Assembly: GCA_050732575.1 (NCBI GenBank)
Contig: JBOHRF010000027.1
Location: forward strand, 1 to 31,915
Origin: JBBDWZ01 sp050732575
GTDB taxonomy: Bacteria; Gemmatimonadota; Gemmatimonadetes; Longimicrobiales; RSA9
Length of the DNA: 31,915 nt
Direction: 5' to 3'
Made by a program: the position numbers and the translations under genes. The notes under the pieces are model-generated. The model had not been told where the DNA came from. It did no database searches and saw nothing but the letters and a program-made list of their open reading frames with translations. Shown here in pieces: positions 1 through 7,765 of the stretch. The stretch's first letter is position 1, and every line of letters starts with the position of its first letter.

Positions 1-35
1 GTTTCGCACACGACCAAGTTACACGAACCTTTGCT

Positions 36-70
36 TCGCCTAAAGGCGAGGGGTTTAGACCCCGAAGGGG
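36..70. other. cluster of short stem-loops at window edge
   Basis: Two to three small hairpins lie back to back just downstream of the permease stop: TCGCC/GGCGA around a TAAA loop (36-49), GGGG/CCCC around TTTAGA (50-63), and the alternative CCCC/GGGG around GAA (60-70). The last two share CCCC at 60-63, so they exclude each other. This could be a terminator for the minus-strand permease gene, although no U-tract is seen, or the end of a mobile element cut by the window edge. I cannot decide between these. Confidence 0.35.
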
Positions 71-73
71 ACA

Positions 74-2731
74 CTAATACTCTGCCCGTAGCGACTCGAT
101 TGGATCGGTCACGGCCGCCCGGCGCGCGGGAATCCAGCTCGAGAGCAGCGCAATCAGCATGAGTACACTCACTGCCAGGCCGAGCGTGAGAGCATCACGC
201 GCTTGCACGCCGTAGAGTCGCGACTCGATCAGCCGGCCGGCGAACCAGGCGCCGATCGTGCCGATGATCGCACCGCTGGCGGCAAGACTGACACCCCTGG
301 TGAGCACGGCACGCTCGAGCCCGCGCGGTGTGGCGCCCAGCGCGAGACGAATGCCGAGGCTGCGCCGCTGCAGGCTGACCATGTACAGCAACGTGCCCGC
401 AAGTCCGCCAGCAACGAGCAGGAGGGCGACGACGCTGAACGTGCCGAACAGCAGTGCGTCAAAGCGCCGATACGCGGAATCCCGGCGCGCGAGCTCCGTG
501 ATAGCGTTGATGGTCGGAACGGGCAGGTTGGGCTCTGCGCGCCAGACTGCCGCGCGGAGATCCCTGCCCAGCGCGGCGTCGGTTCGATCGCTGAGGACGG
601 CCATCGTCACGTTGTCCGGCGCAAAGGGCAGCGAGCGTGCGGGAATGTACAGTGCCGTTTCATATGGTTGATCGGCGCCATAATGTCGGGTATTCCGCGC
701 CACGCCGGTGACTCGATAGTCCGTTTGGTCGAGCACAAACGTCGCACCCACTGCTGCGTTGGCAGCGCCGAAGAACTGCTTGGCCAACGCCTCGTTGATG
801 ACGGCCGGGTATGGTGCGCGGGTCGCAGTCCCCCGTGTCCAGGCCTCACCCGCGACCAAACGGATGGCGAAGACGTCGAAGTAATCGTCGCTGACCGGAT
901 GAGTGACGCTCAATCGCGGAAGCTCTTTGCCCGCGAAGTTCGGGCGCGCGGACCAGCAGCATTTCCCGCCGCCCACCCATTCCAGCGGCATCGACAGGCC
1001 GAACGTCGCCCTCTGCACGCCGCGGGTCTGCGCGAGGGATTCCCGGATCGCTTCCATGCGACGATGCCATGCCGCCGCCGGCGCGCCCTGCGAGTCGCCA
1101 CTCGCGCGTGTCGGCGTTGCGATCGACAGCGGAATCTCCACGACGCCGCTCGTCCTGAAGCCAAGGTCCGCCTGAGACATCCTTATGAAGCTGCGCAGCA
1201 GCCATCCCGCGTTTGCCACGAGAACCAGCGAAACCGCTACCTCGCCGATCACAAGCGCACTGCGCAGCCGATGCGCTGCGAGACTCTCCGTGAGAGTCCG
1301 TCTCGAATCGCGAAGTGGCTGACCGGAGCCGCTGCGGGCGAGTCGCAATGCCGGCAGTAGGCCAAACACGATCGCGGTGAGCAGGCCGACGCCTGCCGCA
1401 AAAAGCAGTACCCGCGCATCGACGGCGATCGTCGACGCGCGCGGGAGCCCGCCCGGCGCCAACGCGAGAAAGACGCGGACACCGGCATACGCGATCGACG
1501 CGCCGAGGATCGCGCCGGCCGCGCCGAGCATGCCGCTCTCGATGAGCAGCTGGGCGAGCAGCGAGCGGGTTCGTGCTCCGAGCGCGCGGCGCACTGCCAT
1601 CTCTCTGATTCGTCCGACGCCACGCGCGAGAAAGAGATGCGTGACGTTGGCGCAGGCGACCAGCAGCAGCAGGCTCACGGCGCCCAGTAATGCTCGGAGC
1701 GGCTGATCCACATTGCCAATCGTCGCATCACGCAGCGTGTGCACCGGCAACTCCAACACCCGTCCGTCCTCGGTGTAGCGCCCCGGAAACGCCTGCGCGC
1801 GCTCGTTCGCGACGCGGTCGGCTTCCTGCTGTGCCTGCGCGGTCGTTGCCGCGACGCCGAGTCGTCCAGCCACGTTGAACATCCAGTAGTCGCGCTTCGT
1901 CGCGTAGTCGGCCCCGGGATCGATCGGGCGCCAGACGTCGACGGTCGCGCCCACGATCCTCTCCGGCACCGGGAAGCTCGCGTCGAGCACGCCGACGACG
2001 GTGACGGGCGAGTCGTCGATGCGAATCGTGCTTCCGATCACTGTGGCGTCACTGCCGAACATGCGCACCCAGGTCCCGTAGGAAAGCACCACGGTGCTCG
2101 CGAACTGCGAATCGGCGGGCTGCAACAGGCGTCCAATGGCCGCGCGCGCGCCGAACATCGGGAAGAATCCGTCCGTGACCACAGCCTGACGGAGGCGCAC
2201 CGGGTCGCCGCGACCGGTCATGCGCGCATTGTCGATCGATGCGGCGGCCCACGCTTCTACTGCCTGCATGGTCTGCATGTCCCGCAGGGCGGGAATGGAA
2301 TGCGAGCCCTCGATCACGACCAGCCGGTCGGCGTCCGGATAGGGCAGCGGGCGCAGCAGCACGTGGTCGACGACAGCGAAAATCGCACTCACACTGCCCA
2401 CGCCCATGCCCAGCAGGAGAACTACACTGATTGAGAAAGCGGGCGTGCGCGCGAGAGCGCGCGCTCCCTGGCGAATCATGCGGACGACGGAGTCCATGCG
2501 ACTTCCTCGTGACGAAACCGGGGGCGCCGGTACGCGCCCCGCGAACAGGACATCGCGCCATTCGAGCGCAAGTACCAATGGGAATCGGATCAGCGCGCGC
2601 CAGCGGACGGCCCATGGCGCGCGCGCTCCTGCGATCTGATCGGCCAGTGCGCGCGTCATTTCCTCGCCGTCCCGCTCGCGTACGTGGCGTGGCAGCAGTC
2701 GAATCAGCGCACGATAGAGCAGCAGGGTCAT
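74..2731 (-). CDS. ADOP-family ABC transporter permease (MacB/FtsX type)
   Basis: An 885-aa inner-membrane permease of the 'acidobacterial duplicated orphan permease' type. A short cytoplasmic N-terminal region (about residues 1-90, with LLPRHVRERDGEEM near the start) precedes the first membrane segment at about 95-125. A large periplasmic MacB-like domain follows (about 130-340). Then come FtsX core helices (about 350-470), another helix near 490-515, a second periplasmic domain, and the last three helices (about 760-880). The duplicated FtsX signatures are visible as RRALGARTRSLLAQLLIES and RLALGATPRGLERAVL. It ends in the usual IESLRAEY-type tail. The ATG overlaps the stop of the upstream padR gene (ATGA), so the two are translationally coupled. 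No ATPase partner is next to it, as is normal for 'orphan' permeases. The substrate is unknown; family members are thought to act in efflux or mechanotransmission. Confidence 0.93.
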   Translation of the reverse strand: MTLLLYRALIRLLPRHVRERDGEEMTRALADQIAGARAPWAVRWRALIRFPLVLALEWRDVLFAGRVPAPPVSSRGSRMDSVVRMIRQGARALARTPAFSISVVLLLGMGVGSVSAIFAVVDHVLLRPLPYPDADRLVVIEGSHSIPALRDMQTMQAVEAWAAASIDNARMTGRGDPVRLRQAVVTDGFFPMFGARAAIGRLLQPADSQFASTVVLSYGTWVRMFGSDATVIGSTIRIDDSPVTVVGVLDASFPVPERIVGATVDVWRPIDPGADYATKRDYWMFNVAGRLGVAATTAQAQQEADRVANERAQAFPGRYTEDGRVLELPVHTLRDATIGNVDQPLRALLGAVSLLLLVACANVTHLFLARGVGRIREMAVRRALGARTRSLLAQLLIESGMLGAAGAILGASIAYAGVRVFLALAPGGLPRASTIAVDARVLLFAAGVGLLTAIVFGLLPALRLARSGSGQPLRDSRRTLTESLAAHRLRSALVIGEVAVSLVLVANAGWLLRSFIRMSQADLGFRTSGVVEIPLSIATPTRASGDSQGAPAAAWHRRMEAIRESLAQTRGVQRATFGLSMPLEWVGGGKCCWSARPNFAGKELPRLSVTHPVSDDYFDVFAIRLVAGEAWTRGTATRAPYPAVINEALAKQFFGAANAAVGATFVLDQTDYRVTGVARNTRHYGADQPYETALYIPARSLPFAPDNVTMAVLSDRTDAALGRDLRAAVWRAEPNLPVPTINAITELARRDSAYRRFDALLFGTFSVVALLLVAGGLAGTLLYMVSLQRRSLGIRLALGATPRGLERAVLTRGVSLAASGAIIGTIGAWFAGRLIESRLYGVQARDALTLGLAVSVLMLIALLSSWIPARRAAVTDPIESLRAEY

Positions 2732-3045
2732 CGCTTGTGCCCTGCCAGCGAGGGATGCAGTCCGCGCAGCAGGCTCTCGAGGCGCTGCACCTCGTTGCGC
2801 AGGATGGCACGGCCTTTGGCCGTAATCCGGTATGTACGGCGGCGGTCATCTCTCGTCCGCGCTTCGACTTCATCGATCCAGCCGGTCGCGCTCATGCGGC
2901 GCAGACAGCGATAGAGGTTGGCGGGGTCGAGCAGCACGTCGTGCTCGGACCGCTCCTCGACCGCCTTGATGATGCCGTATCCGTGGCTCGGGCCGTCAGC
3001 GAGGACGGCGAGAATGAGGAGGTCTCGCGGGGCGAGAGCGGTCAT
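2728..3045 (-). CDS. PadR-family transcriptional regulator
   Basis: A 105-aa winged-helix regulator. The PadR signature is clear: LLILAVLADGPSHGYGI at about residues 8-24, LYRCLRRM in the recognition region at about 48-55, and DDRRRTYRITAKG (the wing) at about 70-82. I chose the ATG at 3045 rather than an upstream in-frame start at 3123. It places the canonical PadR N-terminus at the start and leaves the predicted promoter and inverted repeat outside the gene. The stop overlaps the permease start by 4 bp, the typical PadR-ADOP arrangement, so it most likely represses its own operon in response to an unknown ligand. Confidence 0.93.
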   Translation of the reverse strand: MTALAPRDLLILAVLADGPSHGYGIIKAVEERSEHDVLLDPANLYRCLRRMSATGWIDEVEARTRDDRRRTYRITAKGRAILRNEVQRLESLLRGLHPSLAGHKR

Positions 3046-3052
3046 GGTGCGG

Positions 3053-3098
3053 TATCTGTCATGTGACTCATAGTAGTTTGACAGATATCCACCCGCAA
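3053..3098 (-). promoter_or_regulatory. padR-permease promoter with flanking inverted repeat
   Basis: On the minus strand a TTGCGG -35-like box (3093-3098) and a TACTAT -10-like box (3070-3075) are separated by 17 bp. Two arms of an inverted repeat, TATCTGTCA (3053-3061) and TGACAGATA (3079-3087), bracket the -10: one lies in the spacer and the other just downstream. That placement suits a repressor site for the PadR protein, and autoregulation is typical of this family. The boxes are weak matches, but the repeat is perfect over 9 bp. Confidence 0.6.
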
Positions 3099-3223
3099 CC
3101 GTTGCCGGCAGGACGTCGGCCACGGAAGCCTCGACTGCGTTCGGAACTCTAGAGTGCTAACCGCGGGTTGAAGGTAAGAGCGGCTATTTCCGTCGCCTGG
3201 ATGCTGGCCAAGGGCTCTTGCCA

Positions 3224-3871
3224 ATGAAATCTCATCACGTCATTGCCGTGCTCGCGGCAGCTGCGCTCATCAGTGCCTGCGCCAATCCTGGCTCCGATCC
3301 ACGGTCGTGTTGTGCATGGACCATTACCGTCCTGGGAGATTCCAGCGATCCGCGCTACGGAGCGGTGGTCGAGGCGGCGCACTTCTGGAACCAGCAGTTC
3401 GCCGTTCTTGGCATGCCATTGCGCCTGACCCCGGTGACTACCGATGCGCATCGCGTGGCGCAACTGACGCTCAGCCAGCTGAGCGCTACCATCGTGGGCC
3501 GCGGCCGAGCCTTGCCCCCGGCCGAGCTGCGGCAGATTCCAGGGGACTTGATTGTGGCGTTCGCCGAAAGCCCGGACTTCACGTCGTTCGGTATTGCCCC
3601 AGAGCGTTTCGGCGGTAGAGGCTTCGTGGCACTGCGTCCGGGCCACCTTCTCCCGCTATCGGCGCCCAACGTGGCACGTAACGTTGCGGCTCACGAGATT
3701 GGACACGCGCTCGGGTTGCGTCACAACACCACTCCGGGCACGCTCATGTGTATGCCGCCGGCGCCCTGTCGACCGCTCTCCTTTCGCGCTGACACCGTGC
3801 TGTTCTTTCCGCTGACTGGCGTTGAAAAGCAGGAGCTTGTTCAACGCTGGCACGGCCGACGGCCACGCTGA
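3224..3871 (+). CDS. metzincin-type zinc metalloprotease, predicted lipoprotein
   Basis: A 215-aa exported protein. The N-terminus is a lipoprotein signal peptide with a lipobox (LISAC, Cys19). The zinc motif HEIGHALGLRH lies at residues 157-167 and fits HExxHxxGxxH of metzincins (matrixin-like). It is followed by GTLMCMP, which can serve as the Met-turn. The ATG at 3224 is preferred over the in-frame TTG at 3218; an AAGGG at 3210-3214 sits about 9 bp upstream. The length fits small bacterial matrixin-like enzymes. It probably acts at the cell envelope; the substrate is unknown. It is transcribed away from the padR promoter and appears to be monocistronic. Confidence 0.8.
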   Translation: MKSHHVIAVLAAAALISACANPGSDPRSCCAWTITVLGDSSDPRYGAVVEAAHFWNQQFAVLGMPLRLTPVTTDAHRVAQLTLSQLSATIVGRGRALPPAELRQIPGDLIVAFAESPDFTSFGIAPERFGGRGFVALRPGHLLPLSAPNVARNVAAHEIGHALGLRHNTTPGTLMCMPPAPCRPLSFRADTVLFFPLTGVEKQELVQRWHGRRPR

Positions 3872-4021
3872 CCGGCCGCTGCCGCCTGACAAAAGTGTGA
3901 TGCAGTCGGGAGTGTCAGCATGACGTTCTGTCATTGTTCTCATGAGCGTTTGCCGTCCGCGTCGAATGGATCCCATGTTTCACCGCGTCGACTATCTATC
4001 GTGAATCACGGTTGGGCGCGT

Positions 4022-4639
4022 ATGACCGATTACCCCACCACCGCATTGTACGAAACGGAGCGCCTTCGACTCCGGCCAGTGCTCTTGTCGGACGAGGAGT
4101 CTGTACACGCGCTTCTTTCCGATGAGCGCGTCGTTCGGTTCACGCTATTCCCTGTGTTTACCGCTGAACGCGCGCGCGCCTTTGTTACCCGTCTGCACGC
4201 TGAACCCGGATCAACTCAGGCTCCGCAAATCGTGTTTGCGATTGTCGACCGCACAACCGACTCGGTGATTGGGTTGTGCGGGCTGGTGTTGAATGCGGCG
4301 CGGGATCAGGCTGAGTTATGGTATCTCTTGGCGCCAGCGCTTTGGGGCCAGGGCCTGGTTACGGAAGCCGCTGGTGAGCTCGTCGACCGCGCGTTTCGTG
4401 ACCTGGCCTTGCATCGTGTTTGGGCGAGTTGCGTGCCCGAGAATCCCGCCTCAACTCGCGTTCTCGAGAAGCTGGGGTTTCGACGGGAAGGCCACCTTCG
4501 CAAAAACCTCCTGATCCAGGCCCATTGGCGGGACAGCTTTCTCTACGCCATCCTTGCTGACGAATGGTTGTTGTCAGAGCAGGCTGCTGTTCCGATTCCT
4601 CCTGAGAGTACTCGCCCGGGCCGAGTGCCGCCTAACTGA
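4022..4639 (+). CDS. GNAT family N-acetyltransferase (RimJ/RimL-like)
   Basis: A 205-aa cytoplasmic acyl-CoA-dependent acetyltransferase. It starts with ETERLRLRPVLLSDEESV, typical of the RimJ/RimL/Acetyltransf_3 group. The central part has GLCGLVLN and AELWYLLAPALWGQGLVTEA (motif A, the acetyl-CoA binding loop). The end has PENPASTRVLEKLGF and REGHLRKN, both conserved in the group. The ATG at 4022 precedes the conserved domain by only a few residues; a longer reading from 3920 adds no conserved sequence. The natural substrate cannot be inferred. The stop codon sits inside an R''-like box (GCCTAAC, 4630-4636), as is common for integron cassette genes. Confidence 0.9.
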   Translation: MTDYPTTALYETERLRLRPVLLSDEESVHALLSDERVVRFTLFPVFTAERARAFVTRLHAEPGSTQAPQIVFAIVDRTTDSVIGLCGLVLNAARDQAELWYLLAPALWGQGLVTEAAGELVDRAFRDLALHRVWASCVPENPASTRVLEKLGFRREGHLRKNLLIQAHWRDSFLYAILADEWLLSEQAAVPIPPESTRPGRVPPN

Positions 4640-4654
4640 GGTCAGCTGAAGCTG
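4630..4654 (+). other. attC-like left half-site
   Basis: GCCTAAC (4630-4636) fits the integron R'' consensus RYYYAAC and overlaps the acetyltransferase stop. TGAAGCTG (4647-4654) follows, matching the L''-like box of the fuller site at 5328-5412. I cannot find the complementary right half in the next 150 bp, so this is at most a decayed or truncated attC. The rest of the gap up to 4807 shows no gene. Confidence 0.3.
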
Positions 4655-4807
4655 TCGGCCCACAGCCGGGTGGTCCCCAGCGAGCAAAGTCCATCATGTG
4701 GCTCATGGCACTCATATTGGTGGTTCATCGTAATCTGCGTCGCAGTGTTCATCAACGACATGAGCTTCCTGTGAACAGAATGACGACTTGCTCACTGTGA
4801 GGACGCT

Positions 4808-5332
4808 ATGCGCCGAGTGCGCTACGGGGTAGGCATGAGCCTGGACGGCTACATAGCCGACAGCGCTGACGACATGAACTGGATGATCGGAGATCCCGGC
4901 TACGACTCCAAGCCCTTCTTCGCGTCAATCGATACCGTACTGATGGGCCGACGCTCGTACGAGGTCATGCTGCGCCATGGCGCTCGCACCTATCGCGGGT
5001 TGCACACGTATGTCTTCTCCAGGACACTGCGCACAGAGGACTACCCCGAGGTAACGATCCTCGCCGATGATGGCCTCGCAACGGTCACAGCGTTGCGGCA
5101 GGACACCGGTAAAGACATCTGGCTTACTGGTGGCGGCCAACTGTTCCGTAGTTTGTTGGAGGCGGACCTCGTTGACACCGTCGAACTCGGCATCAGCCCA
5201 GTCCTCCTTGGCCAGGGCCTCCCGCTTCTTCCCCCGTGTGTTCGGTCGGTCCGGTTGGCGCTCACCCATCACCAGGCCTTCCCCAGCGGACTCCTGGTTC
5301 TGCACTACGCGGTGCAGCGTCCCGCTTCCTGA
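4808..5332 (+). CDS. dihydrofolate reductase family protein (RibD C-terminal-like)
   Basis: A 174-aa Rossmann-like reductase of the RibD_C/DHFR family. Conserved pieces are SLDGYIAD near the start, TVLMGRRSYEVM at about residues 43-54 (NADPH-binding helix), IWLTGGGQLFRSLLEADLVD at about 103-122, and ISPVLLGQGLPLL at about 128-140. Many relatives are annotated only as 'dihydrofolate reductase family', and the real substrate is usually unknown; this is not evidence of trimethoprim resistance. TGAGGA at 4798-4803 serves as ribosome binding site. The TGA stop lies in the left box of an attC-like site, which suggests a gene cassette. Confidence 0.9.
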   Translation: MRRVRYGVGMSLDGYIADSADDMNWMIGDPGYDSKPFFASIDTVLMGRRSYEVMLRHGARTYRGLHTYVFSRTLRTEDYPEVTILADDGLATVTALRQDTGKDIWLTGGGQLFRSLLEADLVDTVELGISPVLLGQGLPLLPPCVRSVRLALTHHQAFPSGLLVLHYAVQRPAS

Positions 5333-5412
5333 CATCGTGTGAAGCTGACGGATGATGTAAGGATATCGCCTGTCCAGCATGGGCCGCGCAGCTTACACTT
5401 AAAACGTCAGGT
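5328..5412 (+). other. attC-like recombination site
   Basis: An 85-bp imperfect palindrome built like an integron attC. The outer boxes are CCTGAC (5328-5333) and GTCAGGT (5406-5412), complementary and one transition away from the consensus. The inner arms are GTGTGAAGCTG (5337-5347) and CAGCTTACAC (5389-5398). They pair except for one extra G at 5341, which is the extrahelical-base hallmark of attC sites. The spacers differ (3 versus 7 bases), which is not ideal. The upstream ORF stops inside the left box, and the next ORF starts about 10 bp after the right box, as expected for cassettes. Confidence 0.55.
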
Positions 5413-5422
5413 GGGAAACGCA

Positions 5423-5953
5423 ATGTCGAGGGCATCGTGTATGCGTCGAACGCTCGTATGGTTGCTCGGCCTGATCCTCAGTGCTCACGCCCTGCCGGCG
5501 CAGACGCTTCCGCCCGACTCACTGTTCGACCGGCTCGTTGGCCGCTGGGTGCTCCGCGGTACCATCGCGCGCCAACAGACGACGCATGATGTGACGTTCG
5601 AATGGATGCTCGGTCGCAGTTACGTGCAGATGCGCGAGGTGTCCCGCGAGCGCGCCCCGAACGGCGGGCCGGCCTATGAGGCAGTGGTGATCTTCGCGCG
5701 CGATCCGCGGACGGGCGAGTATGCCTGCTTGTGGATGGATAACACGGGGGCTAACGCGTTCGATCCCGCCGGCATCGGTCGCGGCAGCGTGGTCGGCGAC
5801 TCGATTCCGTTCCTCTTCCGCTATACCGCGACCACCAGCTTTCACAACACGTTTGTCTACAACCGTGCCGCAGACTCCTGGCAATGGCACCTGGACAACG
5901 ACAGCGCCGGCGTGCGGCGGCCCTTCGCTCGAGTGACGCTGACCCGTCGCTAG
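5423..5953 (+). CDS. exported protein of unknown function, DUF1579-like
   Basis: A 176-aa protein with a signal peptide (RRTLVWLLGLILSAHALPAQ) cleaved near an ALPAQ/AQT site. The mature part begins FDRLVGRWVLRGTI and continues with FEWMLGRSYVQM and FARDPRTGEYACLWMD. This is a beta-rich pattern resembling the DUF1579 group of small extracytoplasmic proteins of unknown function. Start candidates are ATG 5423 and ATG 5441, and either leaves a usable signal peptide. It begins immediately after the attC-like site, consistent with a cassette gene. No catalytic residues are recognisable. Confidence 0.75.
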   Translation: MSRASCMRRTLVWLLGLILSAHALPAQTLPPDSLFDRLVGRWVLRGTIARQQTTHDVTFEWMLGRSYVQMREVSRERAPNGGPAYEAVVIFARDPRTGEYACLWMDNTGANAFDPAGIGRGSVVGDSIPFLFRYTATTSFHNTFVYNRAADSWQWHLDNDSAGVRRPFARVTLTRR

Positions 5954-5997
5954 CGCGGCTGCGAAGACATCACACATGAATCGCGCTGGCCGGTTCG

Positions 5998-7497
5998 CTA
6001 CGCTGCAGTAGGAGGTCCGAACCAGGTGGTTAGCGCGTCGGCGAGTCCCAGCTGGGTTGCGTCTCCCACCCAGGCCACATAACCGTCGGGCCGAATCAAG
6101 ACAGCGGTGGGAGCAGTGACCGGCCCGAGTGCCGGAAGCTCCCACGTACCATCGTATTGGGCGTCGATCGACTGAACGCGACCAGCCCAGGGCGTGATGT
6201 CGAAGCCGCCGGGCTCACCGAGGTTGAGCAGCACCGGCCGGCCTTCGTGCAGCAGAGTGAAAACCCGCAGCGGGCCGCCGGCGGTTACCAGGTCGAGATC
6301 GGGCATGCGTCGGCCGAGCAGCGGATGTCCCTCGCCCAGGTCGTAATGGATGTCCAGACCGGACATCATCGCGCCGAATCGTTTACGCGGCTCGTCCATG
6401 CTCAGCAACTCTGACACGGTGTCGCGCAAGGCGTTGGTGCGTTCATCCGTGCGGTGTATGAGCGCGACTTGCGCCATCGTGTTCTTCAGCACGCGGGCAG
6501 CGACCGGGTGGCGCTCGGCATGGTAGGTATCCAGGATGCTTTCCGGCGCTGTCCGATGGACCACCTGGGCCAGCTTCCATCCCAGATTCACGGCATCCTG
6601 CACACCAGTGTTGAGGCCCTGTCCACCGACCGGGGAATGCACGTGCGCCGCGTCGCCGGCCAGCAGAACCCGTCTATCGCGGTAAGCCGCGGCCTGTCGA
6701 GTCGTGTCGGTGAACCTGGTGATCCAGGTGGGACTGTGGATGCCGTAGTCCGTCCCGTAGACGGCCTTGAGGCCCTCACTGATATCGCGCAGCGTGGGTT
6801 CGCTCGTGCCGACGCGCGGTTCGGTCAGCATTACCCCCACCTTGCCACCCTTTCCATAGATGATCTGGCCGTCCTTGATCTCGTACTCCACCTTGCCGAT
6901 CGCATGCATGCCCGATGGCGTGCGGCGGATGCCCGTTTCCGGCTCCTCGGTCATCTCGACCTCGGCGAGCAGCGCGCTCGTCGTCGCATCCCACCCGGGG
7001 AATTCGATGCCGGCCGCTTTTCGAACCACACTGCGTCCTCCGTCACACCCGACGAGATACTGTGCCCGCAACCGTTGGTCGTCGGACACGTGGACGTCGA
7101 CGCCGGTATCATCCTGCGCGAAGCCAGTCACCTCGCGCCCGCGGTAGAACGTCACCGGCAGCTCGGCGACCCAGCCGGCGAGTATGCGCTCGATGTGCTT
7201 CTGCCAGAGTGCGAGCCCGTAGTTGTGCCGGGTCGGAAAGTCGCTGATGTCCAGGCGAGTTACGGCGAACCCCGCGACCTGGGCTACCTGCCCCTCCTCG
7301 AGGAACCGATCGGCGATCCCGCGCTGATCGAGAACCTCGAGGGTGCGTGAGGACAGACCGCCTGCGCGCGAACCGGGGAGGTCCTGGTTGGGGCGCCGCT
7401 CGATAATCGCTACGTCGACGCCCGCCAACGCCAGCTCGCCCGCCAGCATCAACCCCGTCGGGCCTCCTCCCGCAATCACCACCGCATGTTCGGTCAT
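5998..7497 (-). CDS. FAD-dependent aromatic-type monooxygenase (group A)
   Basis: A 499-aa cytoplasmic flavoprotein hydroxylase of the PHBH/PheA-TfdB family. The FAD-binding GGGPTG is at residues 10-15. The DG motif region reads YLVGCDGGRSVVRKAAG, and the second FAD motif reads LLAGDAAHVHSPVGGQGLN. From about residue 390 onward lies the thioredoxin-like C-terminal domain seen in this family, without obvious redox cysteines. The start at 7497 is supported by AGGAG spaced 7 bases upstream. Relatives hydroxylate phenolic compounds, polyketides or rifamycins; the substrate cannot be read from sequence. It runs opposite to its neighbours and stops 44 bp from the convergent exported-protein gene. 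Confidence 0.92.
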   Translation of the reverse strand: MTEHAVVIAGGGPTGLMLAGELALAGVDVAIIERRPNQDLPGSRAGGLSSRTLEVLDQRGIADRFLEEGQVAQVAGFAVTRLDISDFPTRHNYGLALWQKHIERILAGWVAELPVTFYRGREVTGFAQDDTGVDVHVSDDQRLRAQYLVGCDGGRSVVRKAAGIEFPGWDATTSALLAEVEMTEEPETGIRRTPSGMHAIGKVEYEIKDGQIIYGKGGKVGVMLTEPRVGTSEPTLRDISEGLKAVYGTDYGIHSPTWITRFTDTTRQAAAYRDRRVLLAGDAAHVHSPVGGQGLNTGVQDAVNLGWKLAQVVHRTAPESILDTYHAERHPVAARVLKNTMAQVALIHRTDERTNALRDTVSELLSMDEPRKRFGAMMSGLDIHYDLGEGHPLLGRRMPDLDLVTAGGPLRVFTLLHEGRPVLLNLGEPGGFDITPWAGRVQSIDAQYDGTWELPALGPVTAPTAVLIRPDGYVAWVGDATQLGLADALTTWFGPPTAA

Positions 7498-7541
7498 AGC
7501 CACGCTCCTGCCCGCAGCACGCATCTCGCCGCACCAGTGAT

Positions 7542-7647
7542 GTCTAACACCGTTGGAGCTGGCGAGCGGCGTGTCGGACTGTGGCGGCTCGCTGCGCTCG
7601 CTGCCACTTTGTTGTAATTCGCTGGCAGCTCAACTGTGGCGTCACAC
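7542..7647 (+). other. attC-like recombination site
   Basis: The left part is GTCTAAC (7542-7548, an exact RYYYAAC box), ACC, then GTTGGAGCTG (7552-7561). The right part is CAGCTCAAC (7626-7634), six bases, then GTCACAC (7641-7647, two mismatches to the box expected from the left side). The inner arms pair except for one extra G in the left arm, the same asymmetry as in the site at 5328-5412. The central part can fold further (GTGGC with GCCAC, 7581-7607). It lies upstream of the minus-strand monooxygenase and before the SnoaL-like gene. Confidence 0.55.
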
Positions 7648-7765
7648 CTCAGCGACGAAAGTTCTTCGGCTGTTCTCTGCGGTATTCATGGCGATTCCCG
7701 AACTCGTCTGAAGAATGGCCGAGTCCGAACAACGCCTGTTCGACCACCACCAAGGTCAGGCGCAG

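Noticed and set aside
203..1360. Long open frame (385 codons) on the plus strand opposite the permease gene
   Set aside because: It is a shadow of the GC-rich permease gene: cysteine- and arginine-rich with no recognisable domain, and it lies wholly within a well-supported gene.
3155..3223. GCTAAC followed by GGGTTGAAGG before the metzincin gene, resembling an attC left half
   Set aside because: The first box has two mismatches and there is no complementary right half before the start codon.
4808..5332. Calling the DHFR-family gene a trimethoprim-resistance dfr cassette
   Set aside because: It belongs to the RibD_C-type reductases, not to DfrA or DfrB; the attC-like neighbour alone is not evidence for resistance.
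5998..7497. Calling the monooxygenase a rifampicin-inactivating enzyme
   Set aside because: Motifs show only the group A flavin monooxygenase family; substrate-specific residues cannot be judged from sequence alone.
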